Shown here piece after piece: positions 53,484-61,281 of a stretch of 64,000 bases of DNA. Source of the stretch: Ralstonia pickettii (GTDB lineage: Bacteria; Pseudomonadota; Gammaproteobacteria; Burkholderiales; Burkholderiaceae); the NCBI RefSeq assembly GCF_000607165.1, contig NZ_JFZG01000024.1:62001-126000 (forward strand), in the 5' to 3' direction. The translations under genes and the position numbers were made by a program. The notes below the pieces were generated by a model. That model did no database searches. It saw only the letters and a program-made list of their open reading frames with translations, and was not told where the DNA came from. The first letter of the stretch is position 1. Each line of letters opens with the position of its first letter.

Positions 53484-53840
53484 ATGTTTCGCATTTTCGT
53501 ATCCGGTATTGCGCTTTCTCTTGCCCTGTCCGGCTGCGCGGTCAGCGTCGGCAGTGGAACGGGCGTTGACAAGATTGCCGACGCCACGCAGGAATCGTTG
53601 CAAAAGCAATTCGTCCCCGGCGTCGCCAAGCGCGGGGACGTGGCGCTCGAACTGGGTGCACCAAGCGACAAGGCTGCGGCCGGTGGTCTCGATATCTGGA
53701 ACTATCGCTACACGCGCGATGCAGCGATCGGTGTGATGTTTGTCGGGATTCCGATTGGTTCGAAAAAGATCGCCTCGTTCTACTTCGACGATGCGGACGG
53801 CGTGCTCAAGAAGATCGAATACAAGGTTCTGCAGCAGTAA
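53484..53840 (+). CDS. Small lipoprotein with SmpA/BamE-like features
   Basis: A 118-residue protein with lipobox LSGC (Cys about 17). The mature part has VPGVAKRGDVALELGAPSD and NYRYTRDAA, then FYFDDADGVLKKIEY, an arrangement like the SmpA/OmlA fold of small outer membrane lipoproteins, where GxT/S-x-x-V-x-x-x-LG-x-P is the hallmark. The ATG at 53484 has AAGGAC upstream. Stand-alone gene. The fold call is moderate and the role unknown. Confidence 0.78.
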   Translation: MFRIFVSGIALSLALSGCAVSVGSGTGVDKIADATQESLQKQFVPGVAKRGDVALELGAPSDKAAAGGLDIWNYRYTRDAAIGVMFVGIPIGSKKIASFYFDDADGVLKKIEYKVLQQ

Positions 53841-53960
53841 CCCCCGTCACACCTGCCGCGCCCGCCACCCATGGCGCGGGCGCTGCCTGACCAACGTCCG
53901 CCCTCGCGGCGGCATGTCAATTCCCCCATCCCCACGCTTGAATCTGCCTGGCTTGTGTAA

Positions 53961-53982
53961 TTTAATACGAATCATTATCATT
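53961..53982. promoter_or_regulatory. Fur box upstream of the iron uptake operon
   Basis: TTTAATACGAATCATTATC matches the 19-bp Fur consensus at 14 positions, with the 10-base right half AATCATTATC exact. It lies about 30-50 bp before the DUF3325 start, overlapping a likely promoter. Fur with iron would shut off the whole downstream operon. Confidence 0.8.
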
Positions 53983-54010
53983 TGCGTTATCAACAAAACT
54001 GAACACTGCC

Positions 54011-54295
54011 ATGCACGGTATTGCCCTCCTGCTCGGGCTGCTGGCGGCGGGCTGCCTGTATGCGGCCGCGCCCAACCAGGTGCTGCTCGCGCCCGCCCCA
54101 CGCCTGCGCAGGCGCGTCCTGTGTAGCGCCGCCGTTGCGTTGTCGGTCATTGCCGCCGCGCTGTGGAACGACGCGCTCGGCTGGCCGGGGGCAACCATCG
54201 CGGTGGTGCTCGTGGTGACGGGGGCCTTGTCGCTATGGCCCATGTTGGGTGCGTGGACACATCAACGGCGTGCAGGCGTTGGGGCGCGGTCATGA
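54011..54295 (+). CDS. DUF3325 family small membrane protein
   Basis: A 94-residue protein with three hydrophobic segments (about 3-20, 38-55, 60-82) and a conserved AAPNQ-like motif after the first helix. It resembles DUF3325 proteins, which occur only next to PepSY and TonB-receptor genes in iron uptake operons. Biochemical role unknown. First gene behind the Fur box; overlaps the next gene as ATGA. Confidence 0.75.
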   Translation: MHGIALLLGLLAAGCLYAAAPNQVLLAPAPRLRRRVLCSAAVALSVIAAALWNDALGWPGATIAVVLVVTGALSLWPMLGAWTHQRRAGVGARS

Positions 54296-54558
54296 ACGGC
54301 ATGGGCACCAAGTGGCTGGCCGGTACCGTGCTGGGGCTGCCGCTGTCGGTCGCGCTGTGCACGCTGGCCATTCTGTGGCTGCCGGGCGGCTGGGACAGCG
54401 GCGTCATCGGTGCGCTGCTCGCGTGCCTGCCGCTGTGGGCCGTGATCATCAGCGTGAGCGTGCTGTTTCGGAGCAGCGCCCATGCGTGGGGCGTGCTGGC
54501 GGCAGCCAACGCGGTGTCGTTCGGCGTGCTATGGCTACCGCGCCTGATGGTGGCTTGA
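54292..54558 (+). CDS. DUF3649 family small membrane protein
   Basis: An 88-residue protein with three hydrophobic segments. LAGTVLGLPLSVALCTLAILWLP and the segment around WAVIISVSVLFRSS are like DUF3649 proteins of siderophore operons. The ATG at 54292 overlaps the DUF3325 stop, and the PepSY gene starts 7 bp after its end. Probably an accessory of ferric siderophore processing at the inner membrane. Confidence 0.75.
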   Translation: MNGMGTKWLAGTVLGLPLSVALCTLAILWLPGGWDSGVIGALLACLPLWAVIISVSVLFRSSAHAWGVLAAANAVSFGVLWLPRLMVA

Positions 54559-54565
54559 CGTCGCC

Positions 54566-56188
54566 ATGAAATCGACGACCTTACGTCTGTATCAGACGCT
54601 GCATACCTGGGTGGGCCTGATAGCGGGTTGGGCGCTGTTCATCGCGTTCTTTGCGGGCGCGCTCACCGTGTTCCATGAAGAACTGCATGCGTGGCAGAAC
54701 CCGCTGCGCGCCGGCCATGCCGCCGTTGCCATCAAGCCGGCCGATATCGATCACTTCGTGAACGCGCTGGTGCACACGCACCCGGCCGCAGCGGCAAGCG
54801 CATACGTCATCTTCCCCAACGAGGGCGAGCCGGAGTTCTCCGCGTACTGGCAGAACAGCAAGGGCGACTGGCAGATGACGACCGGCAGTAGGCTCGCTGC
54901 CGGCAAGACCTCGCCGAAAGATCTGTCGATCGAGCCCTCGAAGGGCGAGCTGGCCAATTTTCTGAACCGGCTGCACTACTCGCTGGGTCTGGAAGCGCCG
55001 GGCATGTACTTCATGGGCTTGATCTCGGTGCTGTATGGCGTGGCGCTCATCTCGGGCGTGCTGCTGCACCTGCCGCGTTTGAAGAAGGATCTGCTGGCCG
55101 TCCGCCCGGGGCGCAATCTCAAGCGCTTCTGGATGGACATGCACAACGTGCTGGGGCTGTTCAGCCTGCCCTTCCACCTGATCTTTGCGATCACCGCGCC
55201 GGTGCTGTGTCTGAGCATCGTGCTGATGACCGTGTTCAATACCGTGGCACTCAACGGCAAGCTGTTCGATGCGGTGCCGCGTGTGACCACAGCGGCTGGC
55301 ACGGTGGTGGCCGCCCACCGCGCTGCGCCGATGCTGCCGGCCGAGCAACTGCTGGCCCGTGCACGCGAGGTGGCCGATCCGAACTTCACCGTCAAGTCGA
55401 TCCACTACCAGCACATTGGCGATGCGAATGCCGTGGCGGAAGTGCGTGGCAGCAGCACCCGAGCGGTCGGCGACTACGGTTCAGTGGCGATTCGCGCGGC
55501 TGCCAATCAGCCCGACAGCGGCAAGCTCGTCGGCAACCAGACGCCCGATGCGCGCGACACCAATCACGCCATCTACAGCCTTGTCTACGGCCTGCACTTC
55601 GGCACTTACGGCGACATCGTCCTGCGTCTCGCGTATCTCGTGATGGGGCTGGCGGGGGCGTTCGTCTTCTATTCGGGCAACCTGCTGTGGATCGAATCGC
55701 GCCGCAAGCAACGCAAGGCCGATCAGCCACGCGTGCATCAACTGCTGGCGCGCGCCACGGTTGGCGTGTGCATCGGATGCTGCGTCGGCGTCATGGCGAC
55801 ATTCCCGGCGGCCCTGCTGTGGCCCGAGCGTTCGGTGGGCGTGACGTACTACACCGTGTTCTTCGCAGCGATTGCCTGGGCGATGCTGCGGCCGCCAGCA
55901 CGCGGCGCCGTCGAACTGCTGAGCGCTGCCGCCCTTGCAGCGGTGCTTGCGCCCATCACCAATGCCGTCGTCACCGGTGACCACCTGCTGCGCACGATGG
56001 CGCGCGGCGACTGGATGGTGGCCGGTTTCGACCTGGGCGCACTGGCGCTCGCGTGCGGCTTTGCCGGCCTTGCCCGTGCGACGCTGCGCCGGGCGCGCCA
56101 CGGTGCGCCCGATTCTGTCTGGGCCATGCCGGCGCGTGAATCGCGCACCGGCAACGACCTGCACCCGAGCGTCGCCAGAGAGCCATAG
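54566..56188 (+). CDS. PepSY-associated membrane protein (PiuB-like iron uptake protein)
   Basis: A 540-residue inner membrane protein. First helix about residues 15-38 (AGWALFIAFFAGALTVF with the FHEEL motif after it), a periplasmic PepSY region, helices near 145-170 and 190-215 with conserved His in RFWMDMHNVLGL and PFHLIF, a second PepSY region, and several helices at the C terminus. PiuB/FoxB-type proteins of this family reduce or process ferric siderophores in the periplasm. Third gene of the Fur-controlled operon. Confidence 0.88.
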   Translation: MKSTTLRLYQTLHTWVGLIAGWALFIAFFAGALTVFHEELHAWQNPLRAGHAAVAIKPADIDHFVNALVHTHPAAAASAYVIFPNEGEPEFSAYWQNSKGDWQMTTGSRLAAGKTSPKDLSIEPSKGELANFLNRLHYSLGLEAPGMYFMGLISVLYGVALISGVLLHLPRLKKDLLAVRPGRNLKRFWMDMHNVLGLFSLPFHLIFAITAPVLCLSIVLMTVFNTVALNGKLFDAVPRVTTAAGTVVAAHRAAPMLPAEQLLARAREVADPNFTVKSIHYQHIGDANAVAEVRGSSTRAVGDYGSVAIRAAANQPDSGKLVGNQTPDARDTNHAIYSLVYGLHFGTYGDIVLRLAYLVMGLAGAFVFYSGNLLWIESRRKQRKADQPRVHQLLARATVGVCIGCCVGVMATFPAALLWPERSVGVTYYTVFFAAIAWAMLRPPARGAVELLSAAALAAVLAPITNAVVTGDHLLRTMARGDWMVAGFDLGALALACGFAGLARATLRRARHGAPDSVWAMPARESRTGNDLHPSVAREP

Positions 56189-56307
56189 CTCCACACGCTC
56201 CGCACCAAATAACCACAACCACCCGCACAGACTCCGCGCATGCCGCCCGCCGGCTCGCGCGGGACTGCGCACGCCTGTCCACAACATTGATCCAGGGGAG
56301 CTTGATC

Positions 56308-58494
56308 ATGCGAGCCGTTGCTTTACTACCCGCTTCACGCCGTCCTATCGCTTTCCTTCGCCCAACGCCGCTGGTGCGCCGGCTCGCGCTGGCATTCGCC
56401 GCCATGGGTGCAGGGGCATCGGCGCAAGCGCAGCAGACCACCACGCAGGTCGACCTGCCCGCCACGCAAGTCACTGCAGGCAAACCTGCTGCGTATGGCG
56501 CGAAGCAGGCCAGCACCGGCGCACTGGGCGACAAGGCTGTGCTCGATACACCGTTCACCATCAATGTTGCCACGCAGGAGCTGATTCAGAACCGGCAGGC
56601 GCAGACCATCGGCGAGGTATTCAAGGGCGATCCGGCGGTCACCGCCAACAACGACGGTTACATCGGCGAGGCATCGAACATCACCATCCGCGGCCTGCAA
56701 CTGGATCTGCTGGAGGGCTACAAGGTCGACGGCCTGGCCGTGCCCAACTGGGGCAGCGATGTTCCGCTCGAACACTTCGAACGTGTGGAACTGCTCAAGG
56801 GCCTGTCGGGATTCATGTATGGCTTCGGCACGCCCGGAGGCATCGCCAACTTCGTGACCAAGCGCCCCACCAACACCTTTGGCGGCAGCGCCACGTTCGG
56901 CTTTACCAGCGGCGGCACGCTCAAGGAATCGGTGGATGTGGGCGGGCGCTTCGGCCCGACCAAGGCGCTGGGCGCCCGCCTGGGTGTGGTGCATGAGGAA
57001 GGCGACACCTTCGTCGACGGTGGCCATATCAAGCGCGACTCTGCCTCGCTGGCGCTCGATGCGCGCATCACGCCCGATCTGCAGTGGTCGTTCGATGGCC
57101 TGTACATGCAGCGCAACGTGCAGGGTGCGTACTACGGCATCATCCCCGGCCAGGATTTTGGTGTGCCAGTGACGGAGTTCGTGCGCACGCCGCGCGCCAT
57201 TGACGGCAGCCAGCGTGTGTCATCACCAGGCTCGTATTACGAGACCGAGATCAAATCCGTCGGCACCGAACTGAACTGGGCAGCCGCGCCCGACTGGAAC
57301 GTGCGCGCCGCCTATCGCTACACGCAGCAGAACCGGGGCAATGCCGACAGCGCGATCCAGCTGACCGACAACACAGGCAACTTCAGCGAATTGCAGTACA
57401 GCTCGTACCAGCGCTACCAGTACAGCCAGGCGCAGGTGATGGCCAACGGCAAGGTTCGCACAGGACCGATCGAACATGAACTCGTCTTCGGCACGTCGTG
57501 GCAGAGTCTCACGCAAGCCACGGGCGGCTTTGCTTCGACGATACTCGGTACGGGCAATCTGTACGACACGTCGGCGTTCGTGTCTTCCGGCGCGACACCG
57601 ATGCGGGTGCCCTCGTCCGACGGTCTGGCTCGCACATCCAGGATCGACCAGACCGCCGTCTTTGCCAGCGACACGGTCAAATTCAGCGATCAGTGGTCGG
57701 TGCTTGGCGGGTTGCGCTACACGCGTTTCAACCAGACCGGGTACAACGCCGACGGCAGCACTTCAGCCAAATACAACCGCGAGCCCATCACGCCCACGCT
57801 GGCGGTGATGTTCAAACCCGTGCAGCCGGTGACCTTGTACACGAGCTACGTGGAATCGCTTGAGGCCGGCGCCAGCGCACCAATCACAGCACTCAACGCG
57901 GGCACGGTATTCGGGCCGCTCAAAAGCAAGCAGGTGGAGGTGGGTGCCAAAGCCGAACTGCATGACTGGACATTCGGCGCAGCGCTGTTCCAGGTGCAGC
58001 GCGGGCTGGCGTATCTGCGGCCGGACAACGTCTATACGCAAGACGGCATGACGCGATATCGCGGGCTCGAATTGAGCGCACGCGGCAAGCTCGCGCGTGA
58101 CTGGACGCTGCTGGGCGGCGTGCTGTTCATGAATTCCGAGAACACGGAGTCCGACGCCTCCGTGCTGGGCAAACGGGCCTATGGGTCGCCGCGCTTCAAG
58201 GCCACGGCCTATGTGGAATATGCGGTGCCGCCCATGCCGGGGCTTGTGCTCTCGGCGGGCGGCCAATACGTTGGCAACTCGGCGCTGGAAGCAAACAACA
58301 GCAACATCGTGCCGGGGTATCACACGTTTGATGTGGGGGCGCGGTATTCGACCAAGGTGAGCGGCAAACCGGTCACGCTGCGGTTCAATGTCGACAACCT
58401 GACGAATGAGAAGTACTGGTTGCCGAGCTGGGGGTTCATTCTTGTGCAGGGGGCGCCTCGGACGTTTAGGGCTAGTGCTACGGTTTATTTTTGA
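56308..58494 (+). CDS. TonB-dependent siderophore receptor
   Basis: A 728-residue outer membrane receptor. Signal peptide of about 41 residues (ending AQAQ); plug domain with PFTINVATQELIQNRQAQTIGEV, NITIRGLQLD and RVELLKGLSGFMYGFGTPGG; 22-strand barrel ending in Phe (SATVYF). It imports a ferric siderophore or related chelate using TonB energy. ATG 56308 follows AGGGGAGC; the frame extends to 56287. Separated from the PepSY gene by 119 bp, so it may also have its own promoter. The siderophore cannot be named. Confidence 0.9.
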   Translation: MRAVALLPASRRPIAFLRPTPLVRRLALAFAAMGAGASAQAQQTTTQVDLPATQVTAGKPAAYGAKQASTGALGDKAVLDTPFTINVATQELIQNRQAQTIGEVFKGDPAVTANNDGYIGEASNITIRGLQLDLLEGYKVDGLAVPNWGSDVPLEHFERVELLKGLSGFMYGFGTPGGIANFVTKRPTNTFGGSATFGFTSGGTLKESVDVGGRFGPTKALGARLGVVHEEGDTFVDGGHIKRDSASLALDARITPDLQWSFDGLYMQRNVQGAYYGIIPGQDFGVPVTEFVRTPRAIDGSQRVSSPGSYYETEIKSVGTELNWAAAPDWNVRAAYRYTQQNRGNADSAIQLTDNTGNFSELQYSSYQRYQYSQAQVMANGKVRTGPIEHELVFGTSWQSLTQATGGFASTILGTGNLYDTSAFVSSGATPMRVPSSDGLARTSRIDQTAVFASDTVKFSDQWSVLGGLRYTRFNQTGYNADGSTSAKYNREPITPTLAVMFKPVQPVTLYTSYVESLEAGASAPITALNAGTVFGPLKSKQVEVGAKAELHDWTFGAALFQVQRGLAYLRPDNVYTQDGMTRYRGLELSARGKLARDWTLLGGVLFMNSENTESDASVLGKRAYGSPRFKATAYVEYAVPPMPGLVLSAGGQYVGNSALEANNSNIVPGYHTFDVGARYSTKVSGKPVTLRFNVDNLTNEKYWLPSWGFILVQGAPRTFRASATVYF

Positions 58495-58567
58495 TGTTTT
58501 TTATTTTGGTGTTTGTTTTTGTGTTGGTGGTGCATCTCTTGTTTCATCCCCTGCCGGGGCTGACTCA

Positions 58568-58593
58568 CTTTCTTTGGTCTTGCCCAAAGAAAG
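58568..58593 (+). terminator. Hairpin after the TonB receptor gene
   Basis: CTTTCTTTGG-tcttgc-CCAAAGAAAG, a perfect 10-bp stem with a 6-base loop, 73 bp beyond the receptor stop. It is part of the inverted repeat element and could end the iron operon transcript. Confidence 0.5.
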
Positions 58594-58787
58594 TAAGCAA
58601 AGAAATGCGCGCCCGATGCAGCGACTTCCCCTTGAATTTCTGTGACCGTGCGGGGAAGGAGGCAAACTCGCTGCGCTCAGACAAGCCTCCTTCCTTTTTC
58701 CGCCCGCGCACAGAAATTCAAGGCGCCGCATAGGGCAGCAAAGTCAAAGACCAACAGCCAAACAATCTGGGCGCTCGCCCCAACGGC

Positions 58788-58820
58788 AAGGCCAACCGCA
58801 CGATGGGTTGGCCTTTTTTC
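58788..58820 (+). terminator. Strong intrinsic terminator
   Basis: AAGGCCAACC-gcacgatg-GGTTGGCCTT, a perfect 10-bp stem with 8-base loop followed by a run of six T overlapping the stem end. On the minus strand the AA flank gives a shorter U run, so it may act in both directions. It lies at the centre of the inverted repeat element. Confidence 0.8.
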
Positions 58821-59098
58821 TTTTGACGTTGAGCCCTTGATGGCGCCTTGGATTTTTGTTGCGGGGAGGATTAAGGAAGGAGCCTTGTCTGAGCGCAGCG
58901 AGTTTGGCTCCTTCCCCTCCCCGCGACACAAATCCAAGGAGGCTTTCGCCATCTCGGGCGCGCCTTTCTTTTGCTTACTTTTCTTTGGCAAGACAAAGAA
59001 AAGTGAGTCGGTCCCGGCAGGGAACGAAAGGGGGATGGACCACAAAAACAAAAAACAAGTTGCATATCTAACCATCCTCACATACCATCCACTTCACC

Positions 59099-59515
59099 AT
59101 GTTCGACCACTGCCTCTACTTCAACACCACCGCCCTGGCCCGCAAGCTCGACCGCGTCTGGGCAGACGCCTTTGCGCCTTTCGATCTCACGCCGCCGCAA
59201 GGCTTCATGCTCCGTGCGATCGTCGACCGCCCGGGCATGCTGCAAAGCGAGTTATCGGAAGCGATGTCCGTCACGCGCCCCACGGCAACGCGCGCGCTCG
59301 ATGGCCTGGAAGCCAAGGGCCTGATCGAACGGCGCAAGACCGAAGCCGACGGCCGCGAGACCGCCGTCTTTCCGACGCGGGAAGCGGCCAAGATCGGCGC
59401 AGCGTTGAACGAGGCAAGCGGCGCCGTCACCGCAAGGTTGAAGCGCGTATTGGGCAGTAATGAATTCACCGATACGGTGACGAAGATCCGAGGTGTGCGC
59501 TCCACCCTGACATGA
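59099..59515 (+). CDS. MarR family regulator
   Basis: A 138-residue winged-helix protein with LTPPQGFMLRAIVDRPGMLQSELSEAMSVTRPTATRALDGLEAKGLIERRKTEADGRET-type architecture (HTH about 45-70, wing about 78-85). It precedes a tautomerase gene by 54 bp in the same direction. A CAACTAGTTG palindrome in that gap suggests control of the tautomerase and possible autoregulation. The ATG at 59099 has no good ribosome site. Confidence 0.85.
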   Translation: MFDHCLYFNTTALARKLDRVWADAFAPFDLTPPQGFMLRAIVDRPGMLQSELSEAMSVTRPTATRALDGLEAKGLIERRKTEADGRETAVFPTREAAKIGAALNEASGAVTARLKRVLGSNEFTDTVTKIRGVRSTLT

Positions 59516-59532
59516 GCGTCCATTTTTTTGAT

Positions 59533-59542
59533 CAACTAGTTG
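59533..59542. promoter_or_regulatory. Candidate MarR operator before the tautomerase gene
   Basis: CAACTAGTTG, a perfect 10-bp palindrome, followed by TGCTAACTAAT which repeats the half site (AACTA). It lies between the MarR stop and the tautomerase start. Assignment to the adjacent MarR protein is by position. Confidence 0.5.
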
Positions 59543-59569
59543 CATTGCTAACTAATAAGGAAAACGATC

Positions 59570-59962
59570 ATGCCGATTCTCAACGTCAAAGTCAGTGCCC
59601 AACGTTCTGCAGAAATGACGCAGAAGATCTCCACCACGCTGCTGGAACTCACCTCTCGCATCCTGGGCAAAGACCCGAAGGTCACGGCCATCGCCATCGA
59701 CTATGTAGCCCCGGAAGACTGGGTCGTCGGGGGGCAGACGCTGGCCGCGCAGGGCAAGAACAGCATCTATTTCGACATCAAGGTGACGGACGAAACGAAT
59801 ACGAAGGCGGAGAAGGCGCAGTACATCGCCGAGGCGTTCACGGCGTTTGCTGAGCTACTCGGCAATCTGCATGAAGAGAGCTATATCTATGTGCAGGACG
59901 TTCGCGCAGCGGCTTACGGCTACGGCGGCAAGACGCAGGAGTACCGCTACCAGCACGCGTGA
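59570..59962 (+). CDS. Tautomerase (4-oxalocrotonate tautomerase superfamily)
   Basis: A 130-residue protein starting Met-Pro-Ile, so Pro becomes the N-terminal catalytic base after Met removal. It has the beta-alpha-beta fold in two halves (about 1-60 and 66-125), the second beginning IYFDIKVTD; twice the length of 4-OT monomers and similar to MIF/malonate-semialdehyde-decarboxylase-type or two-domain members. Ribosome site AAGGAAA upstream. Substrate unknown. Next to a MarR regulator. Confidence 0.83.
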   Translation: MPILNVKVSAQRSAEMTQKISTTLLELTSRILGKDPKVTAIAIDYVAPEDWVVGGQTLAAQGKNSIYFDIKVTDETNTKAEKAQYIAEAFTAFAELLGNLHEESYIYVQDVRAAAYGYGGKTQEYRYQHA

Positions 59963-60008
59963 ATGTGCCGATCGCGTCGATCCCACCCAACAAAGAACAG
60001 GTGAAATC

Positions 60009-60143
60009 ATGAACCGCATGAGCGCTTTCTTCGCGGCCAGTTGGCTGGCCGCCGGCTTGCTGTACTTTGGCCAACATTCGTTGCCGCTGACCGCGCTCTC
60101 GGGTGTGGTGTTGCTGGCTGGCTTCGATCTGCTGCGTCCGTGA
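60009..60143 (+). CDS. Small membrane peptide, 44 residues
   Basis: An ATG at 60009 with AACAGGTGAA upstream opens a 44-residue frame: AFFAASWLAAGLLYFG (helix 1), SLPLTALSGVVLLAGF (helix 2), ending DLLRP. Two short hydrophobic segments linked by QHSLP. It lies 47 bp after the tautomerase gene. Hydrophobic pattern, ribosome site and position support a real gene, but there is no family match I can name. Confidence 0.5.
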   Translation: MNRMSAFFAASWLAAGLLYFGQHSLPLTALSGVVLLAGFDLLRP

Positions 60144-60147
60144 CGCT

Positions 60148-61167
60148 TCAGCGCGTGCGCTGTTGCGCCCGGTATTGCAAGGGGCTGCAACCCTGGCCGG
60201 CAGAAAACGCGCGGCTCAGTGCGCTGACACTGCCGTAACCGCATTCATCGGCAATGTGATCGAGCGGCAGCCGGCCCGTGCGCAGCAGAAACGCCGCCAG
60301 CTCCAACCGCAGCGTCGCCACGTAACGCCGCAGGTTGCTGCCCGTAGCGGCGGCAAAACGGCGCGTCAAGGTCCGCTCGCTCATCGCTGCCTGGGCGGCC
60401 AGTTCCGCCAATGCAGGCGGCACGGCCAATTCCCGCTCCACGATTTCCTGGATGGCCAGGATGGCCGCATCGCCGTGACGCTTGAACTGCGCCGTCCACA
60501 CGGCCATGTGTTCGTATGACGGCAGCGATTGCGTGAGCGCCGTGCGCAACATCCGACGAGATGCGCCCACCCCACAGCAGTGATCGATGACGTACGCGCA
60601 GGCGTCCACGGCGGGGTTGATGCCGCTGACGGTGATGATGCGGCCATCCACCGCCAGAGGCTGGTCCGGCGTGTAACGCACGTCGGGAAAATGCCGGGCA
60701 AACCAGGCGCGCTCGCTCGCCAGCCCGGTCGCTCTACAACCATCCAGCAGTCCAGCCTTGGCGAACAGCGGTGCCGCGTTCATGCCAACCACCAGGGCAC
60801 CGGCGTCATAGCGCGTGCGCAGCCAATCGGCGATGCGCGCCTCTTCCGCGTCCAATACCAACTCTGGGGCGAACTGTGCGGGAACGATCACGACGTCGTA
60901 AGCGGCATCGGTCAGCGCGGCGGTGGCGGGCACCGGCATCTCTCCAAAGCTCGATACGGCGGCACCGTCGGCGGACAGCAAATCAATGTCGAAGAGCCGG
61001 CTGCCCATCACATCCACGCTGCGTGCCTGCATGGTGCCCGCCACCAGCAGCATCTCTTGAGTGAGAAACACGTAGCCCGCGAAGAGGCGCGGCGGCAGCA
61101 GGATGGCAATACGCGCCCGCGCGTGCACACCGTGGCGTTTGGAGACTGCTTTCGGCTGGCGCTTCAT
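60148..61167 (-). CDS. GlxA family regulator (DJ-1/PfpI plus AraC HTH)
   Basis: A 339-residue regulator with an N-terminal DJ-1/PfpI-like domain (about 20-190) and a C-terminal AraC double HTH (about 235-335, with LAAQAAMSERTLTRRFAAATGSN and IADECGYGSVSALSRAFS). The usual nucleophile-elbow Cys of DJ-1 enzymes is not present (VVGMNAAPLFAKAG), as in sensor-only GlxA proteins. The ATG at 61167 is chosen over 61257, which adds unconserved residues. Divergent from the acyl-CoA dehydrogenase operon, which it may activate. Confidence 0.85.
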   Translation of the reverse strand: MKRQPKAVSKRHGVHARARIAILLPPRLFAGYVFLTQEMLLVAGTMQARSVDVMGSRLFDIDLLSADGAAVSSFGEMPVPATAALTDAAYDVVIVPAQFAPELVLDAEEARIADWLRTRYDAGALVVGMNAAPLFAKAGLLDGCRATGLASERAWFARHFPDVRYTPDQPLAVDGRIITVSGINPAVDACAYVIDHCCGVGASRRMLRTALTQSLPSYEHMAVWTAQFKRHGDAAILAIQEIVERELAVPPALAELAAQAAMSERTLTRRFAAATGSNLRRYVATLRLELAAFLLRTGRLPLDHIADECGYGSVSALSRAFSAGQGCSPLQYRAQQRTR

Positions 61168-61281
61168 ATCAATAAGGTGGCGATCCAGATCAACCGGAAT
61201 TGTCGCGGCCTTGTTGAAATACGGCAACCCATTCGCCGCCAGTCCGGAGCCACCCACTCGGAGCCGCCATCAGGAGCCGCC

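Larger units (their letters stand above)
58510..59055. repeat. Nested inverted-repeat intergenic element
   Basis: A 600-bp gap without a credible gene. The left part (about 58510-58740) and the right part (about 58845-59055) are diverged inverted copies of each other. In each arm are a GC-poor hairpin (CTTTCTTTGG/CCAAAGAAAG at 58568-58593; CTTTTCTTTG/CAAAGAAAAG at 58978-59003) and an inner palindrome (58631-58722 with perfect 14-bp arms CTTGAATTTCTGTG; 58846-58939 with CCTTGGATTT). A terminator sits at the centre. The ORFs on either strand read like low-complexity products of the repeat. Function unknown; it separates the iron operon from the marR gene. Confidence 0.8.

Noticed and set aside
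58677-59081. Minus-strand frame of 134 codons and similar plus-strand frames in the repeat element
   Set aside because: They translate the inverted repeat; the same peptide-like strings appear from both arms, so they reflect repeat structure rather than genes.
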